Positions 16,084 through 24,697 of a DNA stretch of 48,469 nt are shown piece by piece. The stretch spans positions 1 to 48,469 of the forward strand of contig DGVV01000113.1 of assembly GCA_002395085.1 (NCBI GenBank). Reading direction: 5' to 3'. Positions within the stretch are counted from its first letter, which is position 1. Each line of letters opens with the position of its first letter. The notes beneath the pieces are model-generated. The model was not told the origin of the DNA. It saw only the letters and a program-made list of their open reading frames with translations, and did not search any database. The translations under genes were made by a program, and so were the position numbers. The stretch comes from Ruminococcus sp. UBA4275 (GTDB taxonomy: Bacteria > Bacillota > Clostridia > Oscillospirales > Ruminococcaceae).

Positions 16084-16653
16084 TTAGAATGCAGTGCTTT
16101 TGTCCAGCAGCGGGCGGATTCTGCCGGCAATTGTTCTTGCCAGCGCAAGCTTTATAAGATCCGGCAGGACGAACGGCAGGACACACCACGAAAGCACTGT
16201 GCCGAGTCCGACTGCACCGTTTGCTCTGGTATAGACAAACATGAACCATGCCGTGCCGAAGGCATAGCAGAGTACAAGTCCCAGCAGCAGCGCGATTATT
16301 TCCGGAAGCAGTTTGTTCCCGAACAGTCTGGTGATGCCGGTGTACAGCAATCCGCTCAGCAGAAATCCGAGAATGTATCCGCCGGTATTGCCCAGCAGCA
16401 CACCGATGCCGGACGCGAATCCCGAAAACACCGGTATGCCGACTGCACCCAGCAGAATGTAGACGAGAATGGAACAAGTGCCGCGCTTTCCGCCGAGTGC
16501 GGAAAGCACAAAAAAGACGCCGAATGTCTGGAGTGTGAACGGTACAGTCAGCGGAATGCTGATCCATGCACAGACGGCGATGAGTGCCGCACCGATTGCA
16601 ATGTATGCCAGATCAACAGTGCGGAATTTCTGCGGTTTTTCGTTATTTTTCAT
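16084..16653 (-). CDS. bioY: BioY biotin transporter (ECF S component)
   Basis: A 189-residue, six-helix membrane protein with the BioY pattern: an N-terminal AYIAIGAALIAVCAWISIPL, VPFTLQTFGVFFVLSALGGK, YILLGAVGIPVFSGFASGIG and LLGNTGGYILGFL. BioY captures biotin and works alone or with the shared ECF ATPases and EcfT, which are not in this window. The ATG at 16653 overlaps the end of the DUF1284 gene by 11 bases, suggesting translational coupling. An earlier in-frame start would lie wholly inside DUF1284. Control through the BirA site at 17092-17123 is likely. Confidence 0.9.
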   Translation of the reverse strand: MKNNEKPQKFRTVDLAYIAIGAALIAVCAWISIPLTVPFTLQTFGVFFVLSALGGKRGTCSILVYILLGAVGIPVFSGFASGIGVLLGNTGGYILGFLLSGLLYTGITRLFGNKLLPEIIALLLGLVLCYAFGTAWFMFVYTRANGAVGLGTVLSWCVLPFVLPDLIKLALARTIAGRIRPLLDKSTAF

Positions 16654-17032
16654 AGTCTGCCTCCGTTTGCCTGCACAGCGGATACCATTCGCAGCAGGCA
16701 CAAATCTGATGAAATGCATCCGTCTGCAAAATGCGTGTGCGTGCGGCTTCTGCAAGGGCAGCCCATGTGCCGGATTCCCGCACAGAGAATCCCGCTGCTG
16801 CCAGCGTACCGGCATCCAGCCCTGCAGTGGTTTCCGCTGATGTGCAGATACCGCTTTGCTGATGCGGACAAGCAGCACAGAGGTCATCGCAGCCGCAGGT
16901 CAGCGAAACAGCCGTCTCCGGATGTGTGCGCAGCGATTGCAGCAAAGCGGTCATGTGTGCAGTAAACGCCGGACTGTAGCCGTGTCCTGTGAATTTCTGC
17001 ATACACAGCAGATGATGCGGACGAAGCTGCAT
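16643..17032 (-). CDS. DUF1284 family protein
   Basis: A 129-residue protein with the DUF1284 signature LRPHHLLCMQKFTGHGYSP at its N-terminus and cysteine groups spaced like a metal or Fe-S site (CGCDDLCAACPHQQSGIC and CACCEWYPLC). The family is found in anaerobes and its function is not established; cluster binding is inference from the cysteines. It is transcribed from the promoter at 17070-17098 and overlaps bioY, so in this genome it appears under biotin control. That is the only functional hint here. Confidence 0.83.
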   Translation of the reverse strand: MQLRPHHLLCMQKFTGHGYSPAFTAHMTALLQSLRTHPETAVSLTCGCDDLCAACPHQQSGICTSAETTAGLDAGTLAAAGFSVRESGTWAALAEAARTRILQTDAFHQICACCEWYPLCRQTEADYEK

Positions 17033-17069
17033 GGCAGCACCTCATTTCACAGATGAATTCAACACACCT

Positions 17070-17098
17070 ATTATAGCACAAAACAGACTGATTGTCAA
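17070..17098 (-). promoter_or_regulatory. Promoter of DUF1284-bioY
   Basis: TTGACA (17098-17093) and TATAAT (17075-17070) on the minus strand with exactly 17 bases between. Its -35 box lies inside the left arm of the probable BirA operator. Confidence 0.85.
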
Positions 17099-17123
17099 CC
17101 CCATGATGAGATAGGGGTGACAA
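17092..17123. promoter_or_regulatory. Probable BirA operator (also birA terminator-like hairpin)
   Basis: TTGTCAACC (17092-17100), 14 bases, then GGGTGACAA (17115-17123): an inverted repeat with one mismatch that matches the Firmicute BirA operator layout (TTGT-AACC, 14-16 bases, GGTT-ACAA). It covers the -35 box of the DUF1284-bioY promoter, so biotin-loaded BirA could block transcription. The extended repeat (17088-17127) could also fold in RNA just past the birA stop and act as its terminator; the two roles are compatible. Confidence 0.65.
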
Positions 17124-17137
17124 TCAGCCTGCTGCTG

Positions 17138-18121
17138 TCAGTTCTGCATGGTGATGCGGATTTCTCCCGCAGAAAGTGTGCGGCGTGTGCCGTCCGCAGT
17201 CTGTAGAATCAGATGGCCGGCATCGTTAATATCCAGTGCAGTCGCCGGATACTGCCGCTCTCCCTCCGTGACTGTGACCTGCTGTCCCAGCATCATCAGC
17301 CGGCTGCGGTATGCCGCCATGACTGCCGCTTCCTGCGGCGGTTCGGAGAAGCCGGCGGTACGGTTGAGGATTTCTGCTGCAAGCCGGCAGCGGTTGCCGC
17401 GCACCGGTGCATCATCCGGATAGACAGCGCCGGCGGTCTGCCGAAGCTGCGGAGGGAAATCTGCTGTGCGCGTATTGACATTGATGCCGATGCCGAGGAC
17501 AATCCAGCCAAGTGAACCGCTTTCAAAATCAGTGACGGCTTCTGTCAGGATGCCGCAGATTTTTTTGCCGCCGAGAAAGAGGTCATTCACCCATTTGATT
17601 TGCGGTACTTTGCCGGAGATTGCTTCAATTGCCTCGCAGACAGCGACCGCTGCGAATGCCGTCACTGCTGTAATGTGCGGAAACTGCAGGCGGTCCGGAT
17701 GCAGAATCACGCTCATATAAAGTCCGCCCGCCGGCGAGACAAATGCACGCGCATATCTGCCTCTTCCTTCTGATTGTTCTGCCGCAATGACAGCCGTGCC
17801 GTGCGGCGCACCGGCAAGTGCGAGTTCCTTTGCTTTTTGATTTGTGGAACGCAGCGCGGGATATACCTGTACGGCATCTGCCGGAATCGCCGGAGAAAGA
17901 TACGGCAGGATGCCTTGCAGGGAGAGCGTATCGTCATCCTGCGGGATGCAGTAGCCTTTGTTGGTCACAGCGTTGATCTGATGACCGGTTTTCCGCAGTT
18001 CACGGATTGCCTTCCAGACCGCATTCCGCGAGACGGAAAGCGTTTCTGCAAGCTGTTCGCCGGAAAGAAATGATCCGCGCTGTGCTTCCAGCATTTGCAG
18101 AACCTGTTCCTTGGTATTCAT
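17138..18121 (-). CDS. birA: BirA: biotin-protein ligase and biotin repressor
   Basis: A 327-residue bifunctional BirA. Residues 1-65 are a winged helix-turn-helix (LAETLSVSRNAVWKAIRELR) and wing (INAVTNKGYCI), so it can repress. Residues about 80-270 are the ligase core with the biotinyl-AMP loop GRGRYARAFVSPAGGLYMSV and IKWVNDLFLGGKKICGILTE. A short SH3-like C-terminal domain follows. It attaches biotin to carboxylase carrier domains. A promoter is at 18145-18173; the ribosome site is weak (GGTGA). The operator that follows the gene fits autologous control of biotin uptake. Confidence 0.9.
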   Translation of the reverse strand: MNTKEQVLQMLEAQRGSFLSGEQLAETLSVSRNAVWKAIRELRKTGHQINAVTNKGYCIPQDDDTLSLQGILPYLSPAIPADAVQVYPALRSTNQKAKELALAGAPHGTAVIAAEQSEGRGRYARAFVSPAGGLYMSVILHPDRLQFPHITAVTAFAAVAVCEAIEAISGKVPQIKWVNDLFLGGKKICGILTEAVTDFESGSLGWIVLGIGINVNTRTADFPPQLRQTAGAVYPDDAPVRGNRCRLAAEILNRTAGFSEPPQEAAVMAAYRSRLMMLGQQVTVTEGERQYPATALDINDAGHLILQTADGTRRTLSAGEIRITMQN

Positions 18122-18144
18122 AGTATCACCGTCCGTTCTGCCCC

Positions 18145-18173
18145 ATTATACCATATATTGACGGGAAATTCAA
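18145..18173 (-). promoter_or_regulatory. Promoter of birA
   Basis: TTGAAT (18173-18168) and TATAAT (18150-18145) on the minus strand with a 17-base spacer, about 24 bases before the start codon. Confidence 0.75.
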
Positions 18174-18222
18174 TGGGAAACGGAAATCATCCGGTTTCTG
18201 CTTCACTGCAAAACTGCAAAGA

Positions 18223-18250
18223 AACGCACCTCCCCGGCGGAAGGTGCGTT
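18223..18250 (-). terminator. Terminator of the carA-carB/dapF-dapL operon
   Basis: AACGCACCT and AGGTGCGTT form a nine-pair stem; on the minus strand it is followed by TCTTTGC. It lies about 45 bases beyond the dapL stop. Confidence 0.7.
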
Positions 18251-18295
18251 CCGGATGGTTTTTGTTTTGGATGTATGTCGGAACCGGATTCCCGC

Positions 18296-19471
18296 TTACA
18301 GTGCTGCCAGATATGCCGCTGCTTTTGTAACGGTCTCCCTTGTGCCGAACGACGAAAACCGCAGCCATCCCTGACCTGCTGTTCCGAAGCCGACACCCGG
18401 CGTACCGGCAATGCCGTACTGATACAGCAGCGTATCGAAAAATGTCCACGAATCTGCGTTTTCAGGGCATTGCATCCAGACATACGGTGCATTTTCACCG
18501 CCGACGGAATGAATGCCTGCCTTTGCAAGCGCTTCCTTGAGAATGCGCGCATTTTCCATGTAGTAGTCAATGTCCTGCTGCACCGCGCGCAGACCTTCCT
18601 CCGTAAAGACCTTCGCTGCTGCGCGCTGAATGATATACGATGTGCCGTTGTACTTCGTTGCCATGCGCCGGAACCACATATCATGCAGGGATGCACCGTC
18701 GAATTGCAGGGTGCGCGGCACAACAGTCCAGCCGCAGCGGACACCGGTAAATCCCGCTGTTTTTGAGAGCGAATTGATCTCGATTGCACAGTTTGCTGCA
18801 CCCGCAATCTCAAAGATGCTGTGCGGCAGTTCCGGATCGCGGATGTACGCTTCGTATGCTGCATCAAACAGAATCAGCGCGCTGTTTTCCTGTGCATACT
18901 GTACCCATTCTGCAAGCTGTTCTTTGCTGTAAACCGCACCGGTCGGATTGTTCGGAGAACAAAGATAAATGATGTCTGCATGAACGCTGTGATCCGGCAT
19001 CGGCAGGAAACCGTTTTCCTTTGTGCCGTCTGCAAATATCACGCGCCGCCCCGCCATGATGCTGGTATCGTAATAAACCGGATATACCGGATTCGGCAGC
19101 AGCACCGTGTTGTCTGCATCAAACAAATCGCAGAGATTGCCGAGATCGCACTTTGCGCCGTCGCTGACGAACACGTCTTCCGCATCCACCGCGATGCCGC
19201 GCTTATGATAATACGCCGCAATCGCTTCGCGCAGAAACGGCTCGCCCTGTTCTGCGCCGTAACCGTGAAAGGTCTCCGCGTGCGACATTTCCTCCGCGGC
19301 TGTTTTCATTTCTTCGGTGATAATGCGGCTGAGCGGGCGGGTCACATCTCCGATGCTGAGTTTCAGCAGTTCCCGCTCCGGATATTCCGCATGATATTTC
19401 CGGATGCGCTTTGCCACTTCCGAAAACAGATAATTCTGTTCCAGTTCCAATGCATGATGATTGACCTTCAT
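18296..19471 (-). CDS. dapL: LL-diaminopimelate aminotransferase
   Basis: A 391-residue class I/II PLP aminotransferase with DapL-type N-terminus (LLKLSIGDVTRPLSRIITEE), substrate-binding FHGYGAEQGEPFLREAIAAY, CSPNNPTGAVYSKEQL, and the PLP lysine K237 in NSLSKTAGFTGVRCGW. DapL makes LL-diaminopimelate from tetrahydrodipicolinate with glutamate as amino donor, bypassing the succinylase and acetylase routes. It starts two bases after the stop of the carB-dapF fusion, whose C-terminal epimerase uses its product, so the two consecutive steps to meso-diaminopimelate for peptidoglycan and lysine are encoded together. Confidence 0.93.
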   Translation of the reverse strand: MKVNHHALELEQNYLFSEVAKRIRKYHAEYPERELLKLSIGDVTRPLSRIITEEMKTAAEEMSHAETFHGYGAEQGEPFLREAIAAYYHKRGIAVDAEDVFVSDGAKCDLGNLCDLFDADNTVLLPNPVYPVYYDTSIMAGRRVIFADGTKENGFLPMPDHSVHADIIYLCSPNNPTGAVYSKEQLAEWVQYAQENSALILFDAAYEAYIRDPELPHSIFEIAGAANCAIEINSLSKTAGFTGVRCGWTVVPRTLQFDGASLHDMWFRRMATKYNGTSYIIQRAAAKVFTEEGLRAVQQDIDYYMENARILKEALAKAGIHSVGGENAPYVWMQCPENADSWTFFDTLLYQYGIAGTPGVGFGTAGQGWLRFSSFGTRETVTKAAAYLAAL

Positions 19472-19473
19472 TT

Positions 19474-22400
19474 TTACACCTCAATTTCGCCGCTGAATAT
19501 CAAAACTGCTTCGCCGGTCATGAAAACCGCATCCTCCGTATAGCGGATCACAAGGGCTCCGCCGTTCAGATGGACCGTGACATCCGTATCCGGATCGCAG
19601 AAACCGTTTTTCACAGCCGCAGCAACCGTTCCGCAAGCACCTGTACCGCAAGCCATTGTCTCGCCGCTGCCGCGTTCCCAGACGCGCATCCGCAGCGTTT
19701 TCCGGTTAATCACCTGCACAAATTCCGTATTGACCTGTTCCGGAAATGCCGGATGATGCTCAAATTCCGGCCCGATTGCCGCCAGATTCAGCGTCTCAGG
19801 ATTTTCCCCGAATACCACACAGTGCGGATTGCCCATCGAAACACAGGTCACGGTGTATTCTGTTCCGGCGACGGTCAGCGGCTGCGCAATCATCTCATTG
19901 CCTGCAAACTGCACCGGAATGCGTGCAGGCTCAAAAATCGCCTTGCCCATATTCACCGCAGCGTGCGTCACAACACCGTTCTGCGTCGTGACTGTGACCG
20001 TGCGCAGACCGCTTTTTGTCTCAATCACGATCTCCTTTTTCGTGCAGATTCCGTTGTCATAGAGATATTTCGCAACGCAGCGAATAGCATTGCCGCACAT
20101 ATTGCCCTCGCTGCCGTCGAGATTGAACATCCGCATTCTCGCATCGGCAATTTCCGAGGATTCAATCAGCACAAGACCGTCACCGCCGATGCCGAAATGC
20201 CGGTCAGAAAGCTGAACTGCAAGCGATTCCGGCGCAGATACACGCTTTTCCATGCAGTTTACATAGATATAATCATTGCCGCAGCCGTGCATCTTCACAA
20301 ACGGAATGCGGCGCTTTGCTGTTCTCAGATGGTTCATATTCATCAACTCCACATTAGAATCCCGGTAGCCGGTGTGCAGACAGTTCGCAACCGCTGCTGC
20401 GGTATCGGTGCAGGTGAGACACGGAATGCCCAGTTCGACTGCCTTTTTCCGGATTTTTGCGCCGTCGCGGGCAGCCATCCGTGCATTCGCATCCGTCGAG
20501 ACAATGTAGCGGATTGTGCCGTTCTCCATCAGGCGGAAGGTTTCGGTATCGCCGTCATGCAGCTTCCGGAGGGTATGTACGGCAAGCCCCGCGCGCGTCA
20601 GCGCTGCCGCCGTACCGGATGTCGCGTACAGCACAAAGCCGAGTCTCGCGAATTTCCGCGCAATTTCAACAATATCCGGCTTATCTGCATCGCACACCGT
20701 CAGCAGAACACCGCTGCCGTTTCTGCCGGAATCTTCCAGCCGGTAGCCCGCCGCGCGCAGACCCTTATACAGCGCCTCTGTCAGCGTTTTGCCAATGCCG
20801 ATGACTTCACCGGTCGATTTCATTTCCGGTCCGAGCTGCGATTCACCGCCGATTTTCTCGAACGAGAATACCGGTACTTTCACCGCGGTATACGGCGGCG
20901 TTTTGTAATAGCCTGTGCCGTATTCCATTGCGGCAAGCTTCTCACCCAGACATACCCGCATTGCGCAATCGCAGAGCGGCAGACCGGTCAGTTTGCTCAT
21001 AAACGGAACGGTTCTCGAAGCGCGCGGGTTGACCTCAATCACGTACAGCGAATGCCCTTTGACAATATATTGCAGGTTAATGAGGCCGACCGCGTGCAGA
21101 CCAAGACAGATTTTTTTCGTATCTGTGAGGATTTTCCTGCGCATATCATCATCAATATGCACCGGCGGGCAGATCGCGATGGAGTCGCCGGAATGCACAC
21201 CCGTCCGTTCGATATGTTCCATGATGCCGGGGATGAGGATGTCCTTTCCGTCGCAGATCGCGTCCACCTCGATCTCTGTGCCGCGGATGTACTGATCAAT
21301 CAGCACGGGATTGTCGATGCCGTCTGCGAGGATATTCTGCATGAACGCCGCCACGTCACCCGATTCAAACGCAATGTTCATGTTCTGACCGCCCAGCACA
21401 TACGAGGGGCGAACCAGCACCGGCAGACCAAGTGTCTGAACCGCCTCCGCCGCTTCCTCCAGCGTATCGACTGTGCAGCCGCGCGGGCGGTCAATTTGCA
21501 GCGATTCCAGCAGCGCATCAAAGCGTTCTCTGTCCTCCGCAAGATCAATGCTGTCAGCAGATGCGCCCAGCAATCTGTAACCCGCTTCCTCAATCGTGCG
21601 CGCCAGCCGGATTGCAGTCTGTCCGCCGAACGCAGTCACCACCCCGACGGGTTGTTCCAGTGCCAGAATGGACAGCACATCTTCCGGTGTCAGCGGTTCA
21701 AAATAGAGACGGTCTGCGGTATCGAAATCGGTCGAAACAGTCTCAGGATTGTTGTTAATCAGCACAACCTCATAGCCCGCATTTTTGAGAACCTGCACAC
21801 AATGTACCGCCGAATAATCAAACTCGATGCCCTGCCCGATGCGGATTGGACCGCTGCCCAGCACGACAACCGTTTTGTGCGGTCTGCCGGCGAGAAATGC
21901 CGCTGCTTCATCTGCTTCCTGCGCGGCATCCGGCTTGCAGACACCATAGAAATAGGGCGTTTCTGCTGCGAATTCGCCGGCACAGGTATCCACCATGCGA
22001 TAATGCGGACGATACCGTTTTTCCGGCAGCGCCTTACCGGAAATCGCCGCAATTGTGTCATCCGGATAGCCAAACCGTTTCGCCGCGCGGTAAAGATCGT
22101 CAGTCAGCGGCGTGTTTTCGAGTGCTGTTTCACAGGTTACCAGCTTGCAGATTTTGTGCAGAAACCAGCGGTCAATGCGCGAAGCTTCTGCGATTTCGTC
22201 AACGCTGAAGCCGCGCCGCATTGCCTCCGCAGCCGCAAACAGCCGAACATCATCCGCATGAACGAGATGTTCCCGCAGTTCCGCATCCGGCAGACTGCGC
22301 AGCGCCCGCACAAGCAGCGCACTGTGTTTGACCTCCGCGCCGCGCAGCGCTTTCAGCAGCGCGGATTCAAAGGAATCGGAGATTGCCATGACCTCACCGG

Positions 22401-23535
22401 TTGCTTTCATCTGTGTGCCGAGTCGGTGCGATGCACTCGCAAATTTCTCAAACGGGAATTTCGGCATCTTGACGGCAACATAATCCAAAGAAGGCTCAAA
22501 GGCAGCGGTTGTTTTGCCGGTTACTTTGTTTGCAATTTCGTATAACCGATAGCCGATTGCAATTTTCGCAGCCACTTTTGCAATCGGATAACCGGTTGCT
22601 TTGGATGCAAGCGCCGAAGACCGCGAAACACGCGGATTGACCTCTATGACTGCATACTCGAACGAATCCGGGCTGAGCGCAAACTGACAGTTGCATCCGC
22701 CTTCGATTTTCAGTACCTCCGCGATTTTCAGTGCGGCAGTCCGGAGCATCTGATATTCTTTGTCTGCAAGTGTCACCGCCGGTGCAATGACAATGGAATC
22801 ACCGGTATGAATGCCGACCGGATCAAAATTTTCCATCGAGCAAACGGTCAGTTTATTGCCGTCTGCATCGCGCACAATCTCAAATTCGATCTCCTTCCAG
22901 CCCGCAATACAGCGCTCCACAAGGATCTGATGAATCGGGGAAAGCCGCAGGCCGTTCTCCGCAATTTTCTCCAAATCGGACGGCATTTCTGCGATGCCGC
23001 CGCCGCTTCCGCCCAGCGTATAAGCAGGTCGGATGATCACCGGATAGCCAATTTCAGCCGCGATGTGCCGCGCTGTTTCCATGTCTTCCGCGATGCCGGA
23101 AGGGATGCACGGCTGCCCGATGGAATCCATCGTCTCCTTGAACAGCTTGCGGTCCTCTGCACGCGCAATGGTTTCGGGATTTGCACCCAGCAGCCGGATG
23201 CCGTTTGCAGCGAGAAAACCGCTTTCGGCAAGTTCCGCACACAGATTCAAACCCGTCTGCCCGCCGAGTCCGGAGAGAATGCTGTCCGGTTTTTCCTTCA
23301 GGCAGATGCGCTTGATCACATCTGATTTCAGCGGTTCCATGTAAATCTGGTCGGCAATCTGATTGTCCGTCATGATCGTTGCGGGATTGGAATTGACCAG
23401 AACAACCTCAATGCCTTCCTCTTTCAGGGCGCGGCAAGCCTGCGTTCCGGAATAGTCGAACTCAGCCGCCTGCCCAATGACAATCGGGCCGGAACCAATG
23501 ACCAGTACCTTATGAATATCACGATTCAGCGGCAT
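19474..23535 (-). CDS. carB-dapF: CarB-DapF fusion: carbamoyl-phosphate synthase large subunit plus diaminopimelate epimerase
   Basis: One uninterrupted 1353-residue frame. Residues 1-1066 are a full-length CarB: two ATP-grasp synthetase halves (VIGSGPIVIGQAAEFDYSG and VLGSGPIRIGQGIEFDYSA), oligomerisation region and C-terminal MGS-like allosteric domain (LYATSGTAAALTRAGLAVHT). From residue 1067 the protein is a complete 287-residue DapF with both catalytic cysteines, C1147 (GNMCGNAIRCVAK) and C1296 (TMACGTGACGTVAAA). There is no linker. At the junction GGAG stands nine bases before the internal ATG at 20337 (another ATG is at 20343), so separate DapF could also be made by internal initiation. 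CarB makes carbamoyl phosphate from ammonia released by CarA; DapF converts LL- to meso-diaminopimelate. The start at 23535 has GGAGG seven bases upstream and overlaps carA by ten bases. A sequencing error removing a stop is possible. Confidence 0.88.
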   Translation of the reverse strand: MPLNRDIHKVLVIGSGPIVIGQAAEFDYSGTQACRALKEEGIEVVLVNSNPATIMTDNQIADQIYMEPLKSDVIKRICLKEKPDSILSGLGGQTGLNLCAELAESGFLAANGIRLLGANPETIARAEDRKLFKETMDSIGQPCIPSGIAEDMETARHIAAEIGYPVIIRPAYTLGGSGGGIAEMPSDLEKIAENGLRLSPIHQILVERCIAGWKEIEFEIVRDADGNKLTVCSMENFDPVGIHTGDSIVIAPAVTLADKEYQMLRTAALKIAEVLKIEGGCNCQFALSPDSFEYAVIEVNPRVSRSSALASKATGYPIAKVAAKIAIGYRLYEIANKVTGKTTAAFEPSLDYVAVKMPKFPFEKFASASHRLGTQMKATGEVMAISDSFESALLKALRGAEVKHSALLVRALRSLPDAELREHLVHADDVRLFAAAEAMRRGFSVDEIAEASRIDRWFLHKICKLVTCETALENTPLTDDLYRAAKRFGYPDDTIAAISGKALPEKRYRPHYRMVDTCAGEFAAETPYFYGVCKPDAAQEADEAAAFLAGRPHKTVVVLGSGPIRIGQGIEFDYSAVHCVQVLKNAGYEVVLINNNPETVSTDFDTADRLYFEPLTPEDVLSILALEQPVGVVTAFGGQTAIRLARTIEEAGYRLLGASADSIDLAEDRERFDALLESLQIDRPRGCTVDTLEEAAEAVQTLGLPVLVRPSYVLGGQNMNIAFESGDVAAFMQNILADGIDNPVLIDQYIRGTEIEVDAICDGKDILIPGIMEHIERTGVHSGDSIAICPPVHIDDDMRRKILTDTKKICLGLHAVGLINLQYIVKGHSLYVIEVNPRASRTVPFMSKLTGLPLCDCAMRVCLGEKLAAMEYGTGYYKTPPYTAVKVPVFSFEKIGGESQLGPEMKSTGEVIGIGKTLTEALYKGLRAAGYRLEDSGRNGSGVLLTVCDADKPDIVEIARKFARLGFVLYATSGTAAALTRAGLAVHTLRKLHDGDTETFRLMENGTIRYIVSTDANARMAARDGAKIRKKAVELGIPCLTCTDTAAAVANCLHTGYRDSNVELMNMNHLRTAKRRIPFVKMHGCGNDYIYVNCMEKRVSAPESLAVQLSDRHFGIGGDGLVLIESSEIADARMRMFNLDGSEGNMCGNAIRCVAKYLYDNGICTKKEIVIETKSGLRTVTVTTQNGVVTHAAVNMGKAIFEPARIPVQFAGNEMIAQPLTVAGTEYTVTCVSMGNPHCVVFGENPETLNLAAIGPEFEHHPAFPEQVNTEFVQVINRKTLRMRVWERGSGETMACGTGACGTVAAAVKNGFCDPDTDVTVHLNGGALVIRYTEDAVFMTGEAVLIFSGEIEV

Positions 23536-24629
23536 TTCTGCACCTCCATCATCTGCACAAACTCATCGAAAATGTACGCAGTATCCTGCGGACCGGCACA
23601 CGCCTCCGGATGAAACTGCACGGAAACTGCCGGAAAATTCCGGTAGCGAAGTCCTTCGCAGGTGTTGTCGTTGAGGTTGATGTACAGCAGGTCAGCGGTT
23701 TCGCGGCAGTGCGCATCCCTGGGGTCATACTGCACCTGATAGCCGTGATTCTGCGTTGTGACCGCCATGCGTCTGGTTTCGAGATTCAGTACCGGCTGAT
23801 TTGCGCCGCGGTGACCGAATTTAAGTTTTGCGGTCAAAATGCCGTTTGCAAGTGCAAGAAGCTGATGACCGAGGCAAATCGCCATGATCGGGATGTTCAG
23901 CGCGATGATCCGTTTCAGTTCCGCGATGATTTCCGGATTGTCTGCCGGATCACCCGCACCGTTCGAGAGCATGATGCCATCCGGATGCAGCGCCGCAATA
24001 TCCTCACATTTTGTATACGCGGGCAGAACCGTCACACGGCAGCCGCGCTGCACCAGCGAACGTGCAATATTGGCTTTTGCGCCGAAATCCAGCAGCGCCA
24101 CATGATATGCTGCATCGGAATCACCCAGTGTATATGCCGCCTGACAGGTTGTGTGTGCAACTGCATTGGTTACTCGATAGGCGCGTATTTTCGATAAATC
24201 CGCCTGTTCGGGTGTGTCGCAGATCATACCGTTCATTGTGCCGTGATCGCGCAGAACCCGCGTCAGTGTCCGCGTATCCACACCGCTGAGCATTGCAGTT
24301 TTCTGACTGGCAAGCCAGTCAGCGAGCCGTCCCTGACTGCGAAAATTGGAAGGCATATCGCAGATTTCCGACGCAATATACGCCGATAAATGCGGCTTCT
24401 TTGATTCAAAATCTTCGGGAATGACCCCGTAATTGCCGATCAGCGGGAAGGTCTGCACGACTGCCTGCCCGTAGTAGCTGGGATCTGTCAGGGTTTCAAG
24501 ATACCCGTTCATGCCGGTTGCAAAAACGATCTCCGCGGTTACAGGATCCGGAAATCCATGCCGCATCCCGTGAAAAACCATGCCGTTTTCCAGCACAAGA
24601 CAGCCCGGTTTTGTATCCATGTCCATCAT
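23526..24629 (-). CDS. carA: Carbamoyl-phosphate synthase small (glutaminase) subunit
   Basis: A 367-residue CarA. The N-terminal domain shows VLENGMVFHG and FATGMNGYLETLTDPSYYGQ; the class I amidotransferase half has the nucleophile cysteine in AICLGHQLLALANG and the His/Glu pair in VQFHPEACAGPQDT. It hydrolyses glutamine and passes ammonia to CarB for pyrimidine and arginine synthesis. GGAG lies seven bases before the first of three clustered ATGs. Its end overlaps carB by ten bases. It is preceded by a hairpin (24658-24684) right after glnN, and I see no strong promoter of its own, only a TATAAT at the glnN stop codon without a good -35. Confidence 0.93.
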   Translation of the reverse strand: MMDMDTKPGCLVLENGMVFHGMRHGFPDPVTAEIVFATGMNGYLETLTDPSYYGQAVVQTFPLIGNYGVIPEDFESKKPHLSAYIASEICDMPSNFRSQGRLADWLASQKTAMLSGVDTRTLTRVLRDHGTMNGMICDTPEQADLSKIRAYRVTNAVAHTTCQAAYTLGDSDAAYHVALLDFGAKANIARSLVQRGCRVTVLPAYTKCEDIAALHPDGIMLSNGAGDPADNPEIIAELKRIIALNIPIMAICLGHQLLALANGILTAKLKFGHRGANQPVLNLETRRMAVTTQNHGYQVQYDPRDAHCRETADLLYINLNDNTCEGLRYRNFPAVSVQFHPEACAGPQDTAYIFDEFVQMMEVQKCR

Positions 24630-24657
24630 TTCCTCACTCCAGATATTTACACGGCAA

Positions 24658-24684
24658 GCCGCACTGTATCGGGTACAATGCGGC
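24658..24684 (-). terminator. Hairpin between glnN and carA
   Basis: GCCGCACTGTA and TACAATGCGGC form a strong near-perfect stem with a five-base loop, 14 bases after the glnN stop. The following minus-strand sequence (TTGCCGTG) is a poor T tract, so termination may be partial. It could instead be a processing or attenuation element in the carA leader. Confidence 0.5.
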
Positions 24685-24697
24685 GCCGCTCATTTCA

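Noticed and set aside
19570..22545. 991-codon open frame on the plus strand opposite carB-dapF
   Set aside because: The opposite strand encodes well-conserved CarB and DapF; the cysteine/arginine/histidine-rich translation is typical of an antisense shadow of GC-biased codons.
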